NCBI RefSeq assembly: GCF_000686045.1
Contig: NZ_JMLV01000005.1
Coordinates: 1 to 64,000, forward strand
Length of the DNA stretch: 64,000 nt
From: Fodinicurvata fenggangensis DSM 21160
GTDB lineage: Bacteria; Pseudomonadota; Alphaproteobacteria; Kiloniellales; DSM-21159
Reading direction: 5' to 3'
The notes under the pieces were generated by a model, which was given only the letters and a program-made list of their open reading frames with translations, did not search any database and had not been told where the DNA came from. The position numbers and the translations under genes are program-made. Shown piece after piece: positions 46,127 through 55,177 of this stretch; within the stretch, counting starts at the first letter, position 1, and every line of letters begins with the position of its first letter.

Positions 46127-46626
46127 TCGCCGCTCTGGGGCTGGTGCCCCAGATCATGCTGCCCTTTGCCGGCGGTGTGCCGATCACGGCCCAGACCTTG
46201 GGTGTCATGCTGGCCGGCTTGGTCCTGGGCCCCTGGCGGGGGACACTGGCAGTGTTGTTGCTGATTGTCGTGGTGGCTCTGGGCGCACCGGTGCTGGCTG
46301 GCGGCCGCGGCGGCCTGGGGGTCTTCGTCGGCCCGACGGTTGGGTTCCTCTTGGGCTGGGCCGTTGCCACACTGGTGATTGGCTGGGCCTATCAGGTGAT
46401 GGCCAGCCGGGGGGTCTTCCTGGCCGGCCTGCTGGCCTCCGTCCTGGGCGGCATTGTGGTGTTGTACGTCTGCGGGATTGTCGGCTTGGCGCTGGTCACG
46501 CAGATGCCGCTGCTCCAGGCCGCCGGCGTGGTCCTGATCTTCATTCCCGGCGACATCCTAAAGGCGGTCCTGGCCGCTCTGTTGAACCGGGAAATCCGAC
46601 GTGCGCGGCCGGAGTTTGCAGATTAA
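46084..46626 (+). CDS. bioY: Biotin ECF transporter S component
   Basis: A 180-residue BioY protein with six predicted helices, the biotin-binding subunit. GGVPITAQTLGVMLAGLVLG and GRGGLGVFVGPTVGFLLG are the family signatures. It overlaps bioN by 43 bases. The three genes form a complete high-affinity biotin importer. An AT-rich foreign segment starts immediately downstream. Confidence 0.95.
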   Translation: MERTVARVALFAALIAALGLVPQIMLPFAGGVPITAQTLGVMLAGLVLGPWRGTLAVLLLIVVVALGAPVLAGGRGGLGVFVGPTVGFLLGWAVATLVIGWAYQVMASRGVFLAGLLASVLGGIVVLYVCGIVGLALVTQMPLLQAAGVVLIFIPGDILKAVLAALLNREIRRARPEFAD

Positions 46627-46668
46627 ACAGTGCTCCCGTATTGGGATGCGATAGGATCGGTTTGTTCG

Positions 46669-49600
46669 CTACGACAGATTCTCAGAGATGCTCAGGTATT
46701 CCTCAGTTTGAAAAAGAGCTGGGTTGGCTTCTGTTAATCGGGCAAGGATTTGCTTGGCGTATCCATGATCCCATTGGAAGGGCCGTGTGAGCCATAGCAG
46801 ATGCAAGACCTCTGATGGGAATTGTTCTGGTAGCGTCGAACTGTCTTTGAAGTCTTCGTGTGTGTGCTCAGTTCGCTTTTTTAGCGAGAACAAGATGGTA
46901 GAAGCTGTGGGTATCTCGCCAATTAACCCATTGTCCTCCAGCCAACTTAATGTATTTGGGAAGCTTGTGCCGCTGTACACAGCAACCATTGCAAAATCTT
47001 CCATGGTTTTTTTGGTTTGGGCCATATAATCGCGCGGCCAGTATTCGCTTAGCCAAGGAAGCACAGTTTTTTTCCAATAGGTTGGCGCGTCCTCTTTGGC
47101 ATTTCTAACTCTATCTCGAATGAAGCTCGATATATTTTCCAGTCCTTTAGTGCCAATCTCGGCGAGGGTAGTTTTTATAGTTTCCTTTGAAGTCGCATTG
47201 AGCTCCATAGATGCAAGCAAAAACATCTGACATAGCGTCTTATAGGCGCGTGCTTCGAACCGATCGGGTTTACTCAACGCAGTAAGGCAGTCTGTTTCAA
47301 TCAGTTTGAACAGATCTGGGCTAATGCGAGCAGGCCAAAGGAACGCACTCCAGTACGAGGCGGCATTTGAATTGCTCTCCCACTTTAAGAGAGGCAATAT
47401 ATTCTGCTTTGCAAATTCTGGTGCAACGGCATGTAGAATTTCCGTCCTCGATACTACAATTATTGAAGATGCATCGATTGCGCTATGGTTGGTCCGTTCG
47501 ACGATCTTCTTGAGGCGGTCGGCCAACTCCTGCGGTATGCCGCCACCTACTTTGGCGTCTTTAGGCCACAGGTATTTTAAAAGCTCCTCTGTAAGTTTGC
47601 CAGCTGGGTCATTGATGGCATAGCCGACTGGATCGTTTATATCACGTTCCTGGGAAGGATCTTTCGCGGAAGCTGCCCAGATACGATCCCAAATCTTAAG
47701 GTATCGATCTTTGGTAAGGGAAATAACTGGAGATTTTCGCCAAAACTCGACAATTGCATTGGCTACCTTGCGGCTCTGAAGGCTTTCTTCTGGCAGTTTC
47801 GCTAGAATAGGGAGCATTCGTTCCAAATGCTCCAGCGGAATCCTGGTGTTTGGTGCTTCTCCGTCAACTTCTGACGCGGCCGCGTTTGCGTTTGGTTCCT
47901 CAACTTCTATGGCACGAGCTAAACCCGAAATGCCTTCGCTCCAGAAGCATTCATCCCCCAAATTTTTTGTGAGGCCCTCTTCGAGAGTATCCAACGCAGC
48001 GCTAGGATTACTAAAAGCTAGTTTTTGCAGGATACGTGATTGATCCGGTTTCCATTGAGCAACCCTTTTAGTAACCGTCATCTGCATAAACTCATGAAGG
48101 GCAGCTGACTCCATCCCCTCATCCCGCCCCATTTCCCTGTCAGTACCGATGAAGATCATAAATTCGTCGCTTCCATCTTCAGGGAGTGTATGCGGGAACT
48201 TGGTCTTGAGTTTGGCAAGCGAGCTGGATGTACGGCGTGGTAGCTGCACTCCGCCCTGCTCCAACTTCTTGAGATAATGAGCGATAGTTTGATCCCGAAT
48301 GTTGCGCCATTCTTTGTTGGGCATTTCGCGATAGCTGCTACGATTTGGTCCTTTCAAAATAGTCCGACAGAGGCGTGAAATTTCGCTTTGCTTCCAGTGT
48401 TTTACTTGTTCGCGAAGATAGACGTTGACTTCGTGAGTAGTGTCCATTGCCCATAGCCAACGACCATCGTCGTTTACCAGAAGGTCAAGCACGGCGTGAT
48501 CAAGAGCAGCGCCAACTTGATTGGAGGCATAAAGGAATAATCTTTTGAACAAAGGGTAATCCTGCTGAGCCCAATGGTGCGCGATCTTAATGGCTCCTTC
48601 GGTCTCAGCGGAAAGTCGTCTATCAAATGCTACTCGCAACAGAAAAACTAGTTGCCCAAAGTCATTAACAAAATCGTTCTGGGTATGGGGTGAAATAGAA
48701 GGTATTGAATAGCCAGTTAGGTCTTGTTCGTTGGATGCTTTGTCCACGAGAGATAGCCAATCCAGTCCCGACAGAACCACTTGACCTAGTTGTTCGCACA
48801 GGCTTTCAAGACCTTTATGAAGTGTGGGGTTATTGACAATCTGCCCTACTTGGTAATCCATTTCATGATTGCGAAACTTGAGTTCGAATTCGAACTGCTC
48901 AAAATATGTCTCGCTATGCCCCTGAGAGTCTCTGAAAATCGAGGGGCGTATGATCAATTTCTGCTCAATATGAGCCAGAAACTCTAGGGCATCAAATGGG
49001 TCTCTAAAATCCAGGTTCTCGCGCGAATCAAACCAATGGCTAGCCGGCAAGTGGGAACGGGCATAGGCATCACTGGTGAGAATGTTCCAAAGCCTTGTTT
49101 GGTCTTTGGAAAGGCTAGTTTGTTTTGGTGCCCTCTGGGGCCGGTTATATTCCAGCGAAAACTCAGGATGTGTCACAGCACCATTTTCAAGCACCCAATT
49201 CACTAAGTCGACGGTATCCAGATGCCATTGCATCCATCGGATCAGATTCGCGGTTACAGGCTTCAGCCGAGAAACCCCGCTCCCATTGGTCACTGATCCC
49301 AAATACCCTGGTTCAACCTTAACCGTATCACGTTGTTGTTGGGCTCTAAGATCGCGAAGTTCTGTTGGCGAGTAAATTTGATCGAGTAAGCCGTGCTGGG
49401 CAAAAAAAGGCAGCCAGTCGATTGAGGCGGTTTGTTCTTTTTTTTCTACGGTCGCTAGTGCTTTAGCGGCTTTGCCGTCCCCATCACGAAGCGCCCACAG
49501 CAGGCGCTCTTGACCGAAGGTGTCTTCTGCTAAGAAAGGCTTCGTGGCTTCATTGAGCGCGAGTGTAACACGGGCATTTTGCCCGCCTGACGCAAGGTCT

Positions 49601-50490
49601 GCCCAAGAATTCAATGTCTCATATAATCTGAAATGACTTCCTCGATTACTTAGGCGTTTTTCTTCGACAAAATAGGGTATTGGAATAACTTCCTTGAGTT
49701 CCCAACGTCCTATTACTTGTTCTTTATTATTCTCGTTATGCTCGACAAAGGCATATGGTTTATTGAATTTTCCATTCTTCTCTGAATCATCAAAAAATTT
49801 CTCTGAATATGAGATTGCATCAAGCAAATATCGCATAATGCGATCATTTAAGCTGTATCCAATAAAAACAACTGTGAAATTTCTTAGAAGTTCCACAACG
49901 AAGCGACTGCAATAGCCGTCGGTGACGTAAGCCTCGCCGAAGTCGGCGGACGTGAGGATTAAATTGCCCAATTCTAAGTCATTGGGCTTAGCAGGCAACA
50001 GCCCGTGCAGATGCAAAACGCTACTCCAGCGATCCGATTTCGGGATGGGGAGCTTAGGTGCACTGTCAATATTAATCGATGACTGCTTCTTTGCGGCTTT
50101 GAGGAAAAGCCTGTCAAAGTTGGTTGTAATAAGACGGCATGTATCATCCCTCAAATGAGAGAGGCGAAGAATCGCTGTGTGGTTTTTTAGCGTCTTAGGT
50201 CTTCGGGACAGGATGCTGGCCGTGTCGTGCCTGAGCTTGATGGCATTCTTGGCAAGTCTCTTTTGAATGATGGACAACGCAAAATCATAGTCTTCCCGAG
50301 TTATGGCTTCATTTAATTCTGGCGTGCATGTGATCGGATTCCTCTTCGCGAGTTCCTTAACCAATCCCCCAAAAAGTGGATACCCTGCATCCAATGACAC
50401 ACCGGCTCCACAGAAGAACACCACGGTGCCGTCTGCATGGGCGTTCAGTAACGCTTCAGGTATGTTCGGGCCTTCTGGAATGAGCTGCAT
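46669..50490 (-). CDS. Large SIR2-domain protein, probable anti-phage NADase (defence-associated sirtuin type)
   Basis: A 1273-residue cytosolic protein. The N-terminal SIR2 domain (about 20-260) keeps FFCGAGVSLDAG (GAG at 28-30), TTNFDRLF (Asn124, Asp126), LHLHG (His162) and VVFIGYSLND. The NAD-binding and catalytic Asn/His are thus intact. The remaining 1000 residues are soluble and mostly helical, with DUF4020-like character toward the C-terminus by general resemblance. Such long SIR2 proteins deplete NAD+ on phage infection in known systems. Codon and base composition are AT-rich, unlike bioY and the TRAP genes, so it was probably acquired. It is unbroken. Confidence 0.82.
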   Translation of the reverse strand: MQLIPEGPNIPEALLNAHADGTVVFFCGAGVSLDAGYPLFGGLVKELAKRNPITCTPELNEAITREDYDFALSIIQKRLAKNAIKLRHDTASILSRRPKTLKNHTAILRLSHLRDDTCRLITTNFDRLFLKAAKKQSSINIDSAPKLPIPKSDRWSSVLHLHGLLPAKPNDLELGNLILTSADFGEAYVTDGYCSRFVVELLRNFTVVFIGYSLNDRIMRYLLDAISYSEKFFDDSEKNGKFNKPYAFVEHNENNKEQVIGRWELKEVIPIPYFVEEKRLSNRGSHFRLYETLNSWADLASGGQNARVTLALNEATKPFLAEDTFGQERLLWALRDGDGKAAKALATVEKKEQTASIDWLPFFAQHGLLDQIYSPTELRDLRAQQQRDTVKVEPGYLGSVTNGSGVSRLKPVTANLIRWMQWHLDTVDLVNWVLENGAVTHPEFSLEYNRPQRAPKQTSLSKDQTRLWNILTSDAYARSHLPASHWFDSRENLDFRDPFDALEFLAHIEQKLIIRPSIFRDSQGHSETYFEQFEFELKFRNHEMDYQVGQIVNNPTLHKGLESLCEQLGQVVLSGLDWLSLVDKASNEQDLTGYSIPSISPHTQNDFVNDFGQLVFLLRVAFDRRLSAETEGAIKIAHHWAQQDYPLFKRLFLYASNQVGAALDHAVLDLLVNDDGRWLWAMDTTHEVNVYLREQVKHWKQSEISRLCRTILKGPNRSSYREMPNKEWRNIRDQTIAHYLKKLEQGGVQLPRRTSSSLAKLKTKFPHTLPEDGSDEFMIFIGTDREMGRDEGMESAALHEFMQMTVTKRVAQWKPDQSRILQKLAFSNPSAALDTLEEGLTKNLGDECFWSEGISGLARAIEVEEPNANAAASEVDGEAPNTRIPLEHLERMLPILAKLPEESLQSRKVANAIVEFWRKSPVISLTKDRYLKIWDRIWAASAKDPSQERDINDPVGYAINDPAGKLTEELLKYLWPKDAKVGGGIPQELADRLKKIVERTNHSAIDASSIIVVSRTEILHAVAPEFAKQNILPLLKWESNSNAASYWSAFLWPARISPDLFKLIETDCLTALSKPDRFEARAYKTLCQMFLLASMELNATSKETIKTTLAEIGTKGLENISSFIRDRVRNAKEDAPTYWKKTVLPWLSEYWPRDYMAQTKKTMEDFAMVAVYSGTSFPNTLSWLEDNGLIGEIPTASTILFSLKKRTEHTHEDFKDSSTLPEQFPSEVLHLLWLTRPFQWDHGYAKQILARLTEANPALFQTEEYLSISENLS

Positions 50491-50594
50491 TACTATCTCT
50501 GGAAACTATATTAAGTAGCATTTGGCACGGCCAAATTCTCGGATGCTATATTAGCCGCACTTCTCCGAGTCTCCATTGAACAATAGGTGGGAGC
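50491..50594. promoter_or_regulatory. Divergent promoter region of the SIR2 island
   Basis: This AT-rich 104-base spacer must hold promoters for both the SIR2 gene (minus) and the 206-residue gene (plus). TATTAAGTAGCAT near 50510-50523 and GGATGCTATATTAGCC near 50541 are AT-rich candidates for -10 regions, but none is certain. Confidence 0.4.
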
Positions 50595-51215
50595 ATGAGC
50601 GAAAATGTTCACATCGGTTTCTCTTACCAAGAAGGTTTGCCTAAGCAGATCGTCCAGGAGTTCATAGACGAAGTTAGTGGGGATAGTGTGATTGTGCGGA
50701 GCGAGAGCCGACCCCCTGGCTATTATGCAAACGTTGAATGGGCCGTTCCAACCATCATTGTGGTTTATATTTTGCGCCCCTACTTTGAGGCATTTCTGGG
50801 TGAGGCTGGAAAGGAGCACTATGTGGTGTTGAAGCGCGCCTTTCTACGGCTTTTTGCGAAGATCTACGGCAAGAAGCCTGAAGATAGGCCAAGCGATCGT
50901 TCACATATTTTCTCTATTCAATCAGGTACGCGAGACGGTCGGCCAATAAAGTTCATTTTTCCGGAAGGGGTTTCTCACGAGACCTACGCTACAATTTTGG
51001 AGGAGTTATTGGTTCTTCTCGCCGAGCATCATGATGTTGGTGATGGCTATGACAGGTTATCCCAGATAGTTGCGCCTTCAAGTGGTCTGGGCGGAGCATT
51101 GTATGTGGAATATTCGGTGAGTGCGGGACAATGGATCCTACTTGACCCCAAAGTCGAAATTGCCAAGAGGCGGAATGCCATGCGCTCAGATGACAGTTAC
51201 GGCGCTGACTTTTGA
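50595..51215 (+). CDS. Uncharacterised 206-residue protein, divergent partner of the SIR2 gene
   Basis: I do not recognise this family. The protein starts MSENVHIGFSYQEGLPKQIVQEF. It has one hydrophobic segment (about 50-68, EWAVPTIIVVYILRPYFEAF) that could be a membrane anchor or buried helix, followed by a basic helical stretch (LKRAFLRLFAKIYGKK). The C-terminal half is soluble and mixed alpha/beta. It shares the AT-rich composition of the SIR2 gene and the same promoter region. A phage sensor, regulator or toxin partner is possible; nothing in the sequence proves it. Confidence 0.7.
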   Translation: MSENVHIGFSYQEGLPKQIVQEFIDEVSGDSVIVRSESRPPGYYANVEWAVPTIIVVYILRPYFEAFLGEAGKEHYVVLKRAFLRLFAKIYGKKPEDRPSDRSHIFSIQSGTRDGRPIKFIFPEGVSHETYATILEELLVLLAEHHDVGDGYDRLSQIVAPSSGLGGALYVEYSVSAGQWILLDPKVEIAKRRNAMRSDDSYGADF

Positions 51216-51226
51216 GCCAATTGGGG

Positions 51227-51520
51227 TTACTGTGAGTGTATTATTTCTTTAAGATGTGCGCGGTAAGACTTCAAGAACCGTGCGTGTGGGTAATTTACAA
51301 CCCGTGTTGGCAAGCGTAATCGCCGCTCACGGTCCATCAGCCGCATTACTGTGTCCGGCACTGAGTTGGTTAGCGGTGAGTATCGTGTAGTCGTAATCGA
51401 TCGAGAGCAAGCCACTTGACCAAGAACTTCCAGAATTTGTCCACAAGAATACGTTCGATCTCCTATAACATGAGACCGAATGTCAGCCAGAGCTTCGGCT
51501 CGCTGGAAACCAACATTTTG
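51227..51520 (-). pseudogene. Start-less open frame at the island edge, probable gene remnant
   Basis: A 97-codon open frame runs from just after a TAG (51523-51521) to a TAA at 51227. It has no ATG or ribosome site at its beginning; GTG at 51415 is the first plausible start. The translation reads like real protein in its first part (FQRAEALADIRSHVIGD) and in its last part (LPTRVVNYPHARFLKSY). I do not recognise the family. It lies between the SIR2 island and the DUF2848 gene, so it may be the 3' remnant of a gene cut by the insertion or deletion event. Confidence 0.4.
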
Positions 51521-51527
51521 CTAGCTG

Positions 51528-52196
51528 TCAGGCGACGACCGGCAGCGGCTTGATGCGATAGCTGTGGCGGATGCTGCGGTTCTCCACCGGGTCGTGCAGT
51601 TCCATGAAGAATTCCCCGGCCGGGCGCACGTCGCCCCGGACGCCCAGGGTGCCGCAGAGCATGGCGGCCGCCCCGTCCGCGGCGGCTTCCAGAAAGCCTG
51701 CGCCATCCATCAGCTCGTCCAGAGGTCGGATCGAGGCCAGGCTGCCCTCCTGGTACAGCGTCTTCTCGCCGTTTTCCTGAATCCATGAGCGCAGCTGCAG
51801 TTCGTCCAGGCGTGCTGCCAGGGGGGCGAACTCCCAGAGCTCGCCGGCGCAGGGTTTGGGGCAGACCTGCTTGGAGTGTGCCACGGAGTGGGCTTCCAGA
51901 TCGCGGTCGGTGTGGTCGGAGGCGAGACCCAGATAGGTCTGCCCGCCTGCACACAGCAGCAGCGGCTCCACCTCGCCGGAGGTATTGTCGCCCACCACTT
52001 GGATTTCGGACTGCTGGGTCAGCAACTCCGGTGAGACGCGGTAGTACAGCGGCACGCTCGAGGGCGGCGTGACACCGAGTGCGGCCAGTTCCTTGATGTG
52101 ATGGTCGATAGCCGTGCGGTCACGCCCGGTCCAACCGGCAACCGTGCAATGCGCGATATCGAAATTCAGGTCCGTGCCGTTGCAGGTGAAGTGCAT
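51528..52196 (-). CDS. DUF2848-family protein
   Basis: A 222-residue soluble protein of the DUF2848 family, distantly related in fold to FAH hydrolases. Segments typical of the group are PSSVPLYYRVSPELLTQQ, SGEVEPLLLCAGGQTYLGLASDHTDRDLE and GEFFMELHDPV. It is the last gene of the operon DUF1445-dctP-dctQ-dctM-DUF2848, starting 17 bases after the dctM stop. The enzymatic activity is unknown; the context suggests it acts on the imported solute. Confidence 0.83.
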   Translation of the reverse strand: MHFTCNGTDLNFDIAHCTVAGWTGRDRTAIDHHIKELAALGVTPPSSVPLYYRVSPELLTQQSEIQVVGDNTSGEVEPLLLCAGGQTYLGLASDHTDRDLEAHSVAHSKQVCPKPCAGELWEFAPLAARLDELQLRSWIQENGEKTLYQEGSLASIRPLDELMDGAGFLEAAADGAAAMLCGTLGVRGDVRPAGEFFMELHDPVENRSIRHSYRIKPLPVVA

Positions 52197-52213
52197 GATG
52201 TTCCTCTTCGGTG

Positions 52214-53494
52214 TCAGATGATGGAGGGCAGCCAGAGGGCCAGGTCCGGTATCAGGACCAGCAGGGCCACCATCAGCAGCATGACCAGGACATAGGGTAT
52301 GGCGCCGACCATGACCTCACTGAGGTTGCCCTTCTGCCGCGCGCCCTGGACCACGTAGAGATTGAGGCCCACCGGCGGCGTGATCAGGGCCATCTCGATC
52401 AGCACGATCAACAGGATGCCCAGCCACAGCTTGTCGAAGCCCATCTGGGCCATGATCGGCACGATGATGGGAATGGTGGCAACCATCAGCGAAAGCGTCT
52501 CGATGAAGAAACCGAGGACGATGTAGATGCAGATGACCAGCAGCAGCGTGCCCATGGGGCTGAGATTGTAGGAATTGATCAGGCTGGTGAGTTCGCGGCC
52601 CAGGCCGGCCGAGGCCAGGGTGAAGTTCAGGAAATAGGCACCGATGATCACCAGCATGATCATGGCCGTGATGCGCACGGTTCCCAGCAGGCAGTACCGC
52701 AGCATCTGCAGGCTCACACCACGGTTTCCGGTGGCGATCAGCAGGGCCATGGCGACGCCGACGGCGGCCGATTCGGTGGGTGTGGCCCACCCGGCGTAGA
52801 TCGAGCCGACGACAACGACGAACAGCAGCAGGACGGGCAGCAACTGAGTCAGGCTGGTCAGCTTGTCGTGCCAGGAAAAGCTGCGGCTAGGGCCGCCCAG
52901 GGCCGGCCGGAACCAGCAGATGACGGCTGTCACCAGCACGAAGATGGCGGCCATCAGCAGGCCGGGGACCAGCCCTGCCACGAAAAGCTGCGGGATAGAG
53001 GTCTCGGTCAGGAAGCCGTAGACGATCAGGTTGATCGAGGGCGGAATCAGGATGCCCAGGGTGCCGCCGGCGGCAATCGCACCGGAAAAGAGCCGCGGGT
53101 CATAGCCCAGCTTCTCAGCCTGGGGCATGGCCACGGTGGCCACGGTGGCGGCTGTGGCCACAGACGATCCCGAGGTTGCCGAGAACATGGTGGCCGTGCC
53201 GATATTGGCATGGACCAGGCCACCCGGCAGCCAGGAGAACCACTTGTCGAGCGCGGCGTAGGTGCGTTCGGCGATGCCGCCGCGTACCAGGATTTCGCCC
53301 AGCAAGACGAAGAAGGGAATGGCAATCAGCGTCGAGCTGTTGGACGAGGACCAGACCACCTGGCCCAGGCCGCGCATGAGGGGAAAGCCCGAGAAGAACT
53401 GGTCAATGCCGAAGCCCAGCAGGAAGAGCACGATGCCGACGGGTATCGAGAGCGCAAGCAGAGCCAGCAGCGCCAGGCTGACGAACCAGATCAT
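52214..53494 (-). CDS. TRAP transporter large permease (DctM family)
   Basis: A 426-residue membrane protein with about 12 helices. AAGGTLGILIPPSINLIVYG and LITPPVGLNLYVVQG are the conserved DctM segments. It overlaps the small-permease stop by four bases (ATGA). It belongs to the second TRAP system in the window, different in sequence from the one at 36741-39751. Confidence 0.94.
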   Translation of the reverse strand: MIWFVSLALLALLALSIPVGIVLFLLGFGIDQFFSGFPLMRGLGQVVWSSSNSSTLIAIPFFVLLGEILVRGGIAERTYAALDKWFSWLPGGLVHANIGTATMFSATSGSSVATAATVATVAMPQAEKLGYDPRLFSGAIAAGGTLGILIPPSINLIVYGFLTETSIPQLFVAGLVPGLLMAAIFVLVTAVICWFRPALGGPSRSFSWHDKLTSLTQLLPVLLLFVVVVGSIYAGWATPTESAAVGVAMALLIATGNRGVSLQMLRYCLLGTVRITAMIMLVIIGAYFLNFTLASAGLGRELTSLINSYNLSPMGTLLLVICIYIVLGFFIETLSLMVATIPIIVPIMAQMGFDKLWLGILLIVLIEMALITPPVGLNLYVVQGARQKGNLSEVMVGAIPYVLVMLLMVALLVLIPDLALWLPSII

Positions 53495-54063
53495 TGTGCC
53501 GCCTCTTGCTCGCTGTCTTTTGCGCCGGCTTCGGAAACCGTGCCGTACTGGTCATCGAAGGCTTGCAACCGTCCGCTGGCCAGCAGACCGATAGCACAGA
53601 GCAGCATCAGGCTTGCGGTCAGGGCGAACCAGACCCAACCGGAAAACCAGATGGTCTGGGGAATCCAAAGCGGTGTTTCCAGGGGGGTATTGGCGCGCGC
53701 ATTGCTTTCCAGGCTCTTGCCCAGCACGGGCCAGGTCTGCACGGCAACCACAACCGTGGTCGCGGCCAGACTGCCGATCGCCAGCAGGTCCATAACGATC
53801 CGGCCCCAAGTGTGCAGACGCAGCCGCAGGAAGTCGATGCGAACATGCGCCAGCTCGATCAGGGCGAAGGATAGCCCCCAGCTGGCCGTGGCTGCCATCA
53901 CGTATCCGGAAATCTCGCTGGAGCCACCCAGGGATCCGCCCAGTTGGCGCAGGGTGATGTCCAGCAGGATAAAGGCGACGGTCAGCGCCAGAAGGACGCC
54001 GACCGCCAAGGCTATTCCATGATTGATGCGCCGGAGGAGCGTCAGGATCCGCTCGAAGATCAT
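53491..54063 (-). CDS. TRAP transporter small permease (DctQ family)
   Basis: A 190-residue membrane protein with four helices. FILLDITLRQLGG in the first helix region and FALIELAHVRIDFL in the second fit DctQ. The ATG at 54063 (MIFERILTLL) is chosen; longer readings need TTG at 54093, or an ATG too close to the GGAGG. It is coupled to dctM and lies 42 bases after the binding-protein gene, with no hairpin in between, unlike the other importers here. Confidence 0.9.
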   Translation of the reverse strand: MIFERILTLLRRINHGIALAVGVLLALTVAFILLDITLRQLGGSLGGSSEISGYVMAATASWGLSFALIELAHVRIDFLRLRLHTWGRIVMDLLAIGSLAATTVVVAVQTWPVLGKSLESNARANTPLETPLWIPQTIWFSGWVWFALTASLMLLCAIGLLASGRLQAFDDQYGTVSEAGAKDSEQEAAQ

Positions 54064-54105
54064 CGCATCACCCGCCATTCCTCCGACGTTCAATCAACTC
54101 TTGTC

Positions 54106-55152
54106 TCAGAGCGGGATCTGGACGCCGACAGCCTTGCCAACGGATTCGTTCCAGCGCTTGGCCCAGTCCTCGCCGGCGCGGTCAACCCATTCCGGCAGCA
54201 CCGTTTCGGTCAGAACCCGATGGGCCGTCTCGCTGTCTTCCTCTGTCGGCTCGACCAGGACCAAATCGCGCGTATCACCCCTGGTGCATTCGCCGTTGCC
54301 CGTCAGGCAGGCGATGTCCTCCTCGAAGGCGCCTTCGGCATCGGCCCAGGCCCTGTCTTCGAAATCTTCCTTGATGGTGGTCTGGATCAGCTCCTGATGC
54401 TCCTCGGACAGGCTGTTCCACTTGTCCAGGTTCATCGCCGTCACCACGGAATCCCAACCGCCCAGTGGCAGGGTCATGAAGTGGGTGGTGACTTCCCACC
54501 AGCCCGCATTGTAACCCGAGCCGGCGCCGGTGACGCCGCAGTCGATCACGCCGCGTTCGAGCGCGCCCGGCACCTCGGCGAAATCAACGTTGACACCCTC
54601 GGCCCCAAGGGCCTCCAGGAACTTGGTGGTCATGCGGCCCGAGCCACGGATCTTAAGACCTTCAAGGTCTTCAAGGGACGCGATTTCGGCGTCACAGAAC
54701 ACAACCTGCGGCGGGTAGGCGGCAATGGCCAATGCCTTGGAATTGAAGCGCTCGCGCATGATGTCCTCGACCATCGGGCGCGCGGCGTCGACCATGGTCT
54801 TGGCTTCGCTGGCCGTGGTGGCGACCAGCGGCACGTCCAGGCCCTCGAGTTCCGGCGCATCGCCAACGGTATAGTCGGCAATGGTCATGCCCACATCGAA
54901 AACACCGTCTCCCAGCATGCGATAGACGTCCGAACCGGCGATGCCCATCTGGTCGAAGGTGGTCATTTCGACCTGGATTTCACCGTCGGAGGCCTCGGGC
55001 AGGGTCTCCGTCCAGTACTTTTCCTCATAGTCCTGATGGAGCGGGAGGCTGCTCCAGCTTCCGACCACGGAGAGCGTTTCGGCCAGGGCCGGGGTTCCGG
55101 CCAGCATGAAGGCCGATCCAGCCAAAAGGCTTGTGCGAAGATATCTTTTCAT
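54106..55152 (-). CDS. TRAP transporter substrate-binding protein (DctP family)
   Basis: A 348-residue periplasmic solute receptor. The signal peptide (about 24 residues, TPALAE) is followed by TLSVVGSWSSLPLHQDYEEKYW. The substrate-Arg region reads LEGLKIRGSGRMTTKFLEALGAEGVNVDFAEVPGALERGVID. The start at 55152 has an AGGACAG site. It sits between a DUF1445 enzyme and the permeases, so its ligand is probably metabolised by DUF1445 and/or DUF2848. Confidence 0.92.
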   Translation of the reverse strand: MKRYLRTSLLAGSAFMLAGTPALAETLSVVGSWSSLPLHQDYEEKYWTETLPEASDGEIQVEMTTFDQMGIAGSDVYRMLGDGVFDVGMTIADYTVGDAPELEGLDVPLVATTASEAKTMVDAARPMVEDIMRERFNSKALAIAAYPPQVVFCDAEIASLEDLEGLKIRGSGRMTTKFLEALGAEGVNVDFAEVPGALERGVIDCGVTGAGSGYNAGWWEVTTHFMTLPLGGWDSVVTAMNLDKWNSLSEEHQELIQTTIKEDFEDRAWADAEGAFEEDIACLTGNGECTRGDTRDLVLVEPTEEDSETAHRVLTETVLPEWVDRAGEDWAKRWNESVGKAVGVQIPL

Positions 55153-55177
55153 GGGTCTGTCCTCACTGTTCATTGTT

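Noticed and set aside
46627-51520. Prophage or integrative element with integrase and attachment sites
   Set aside because: No integrase, phage structural gene, tRNA or direct repeats could be seen at the island edges.
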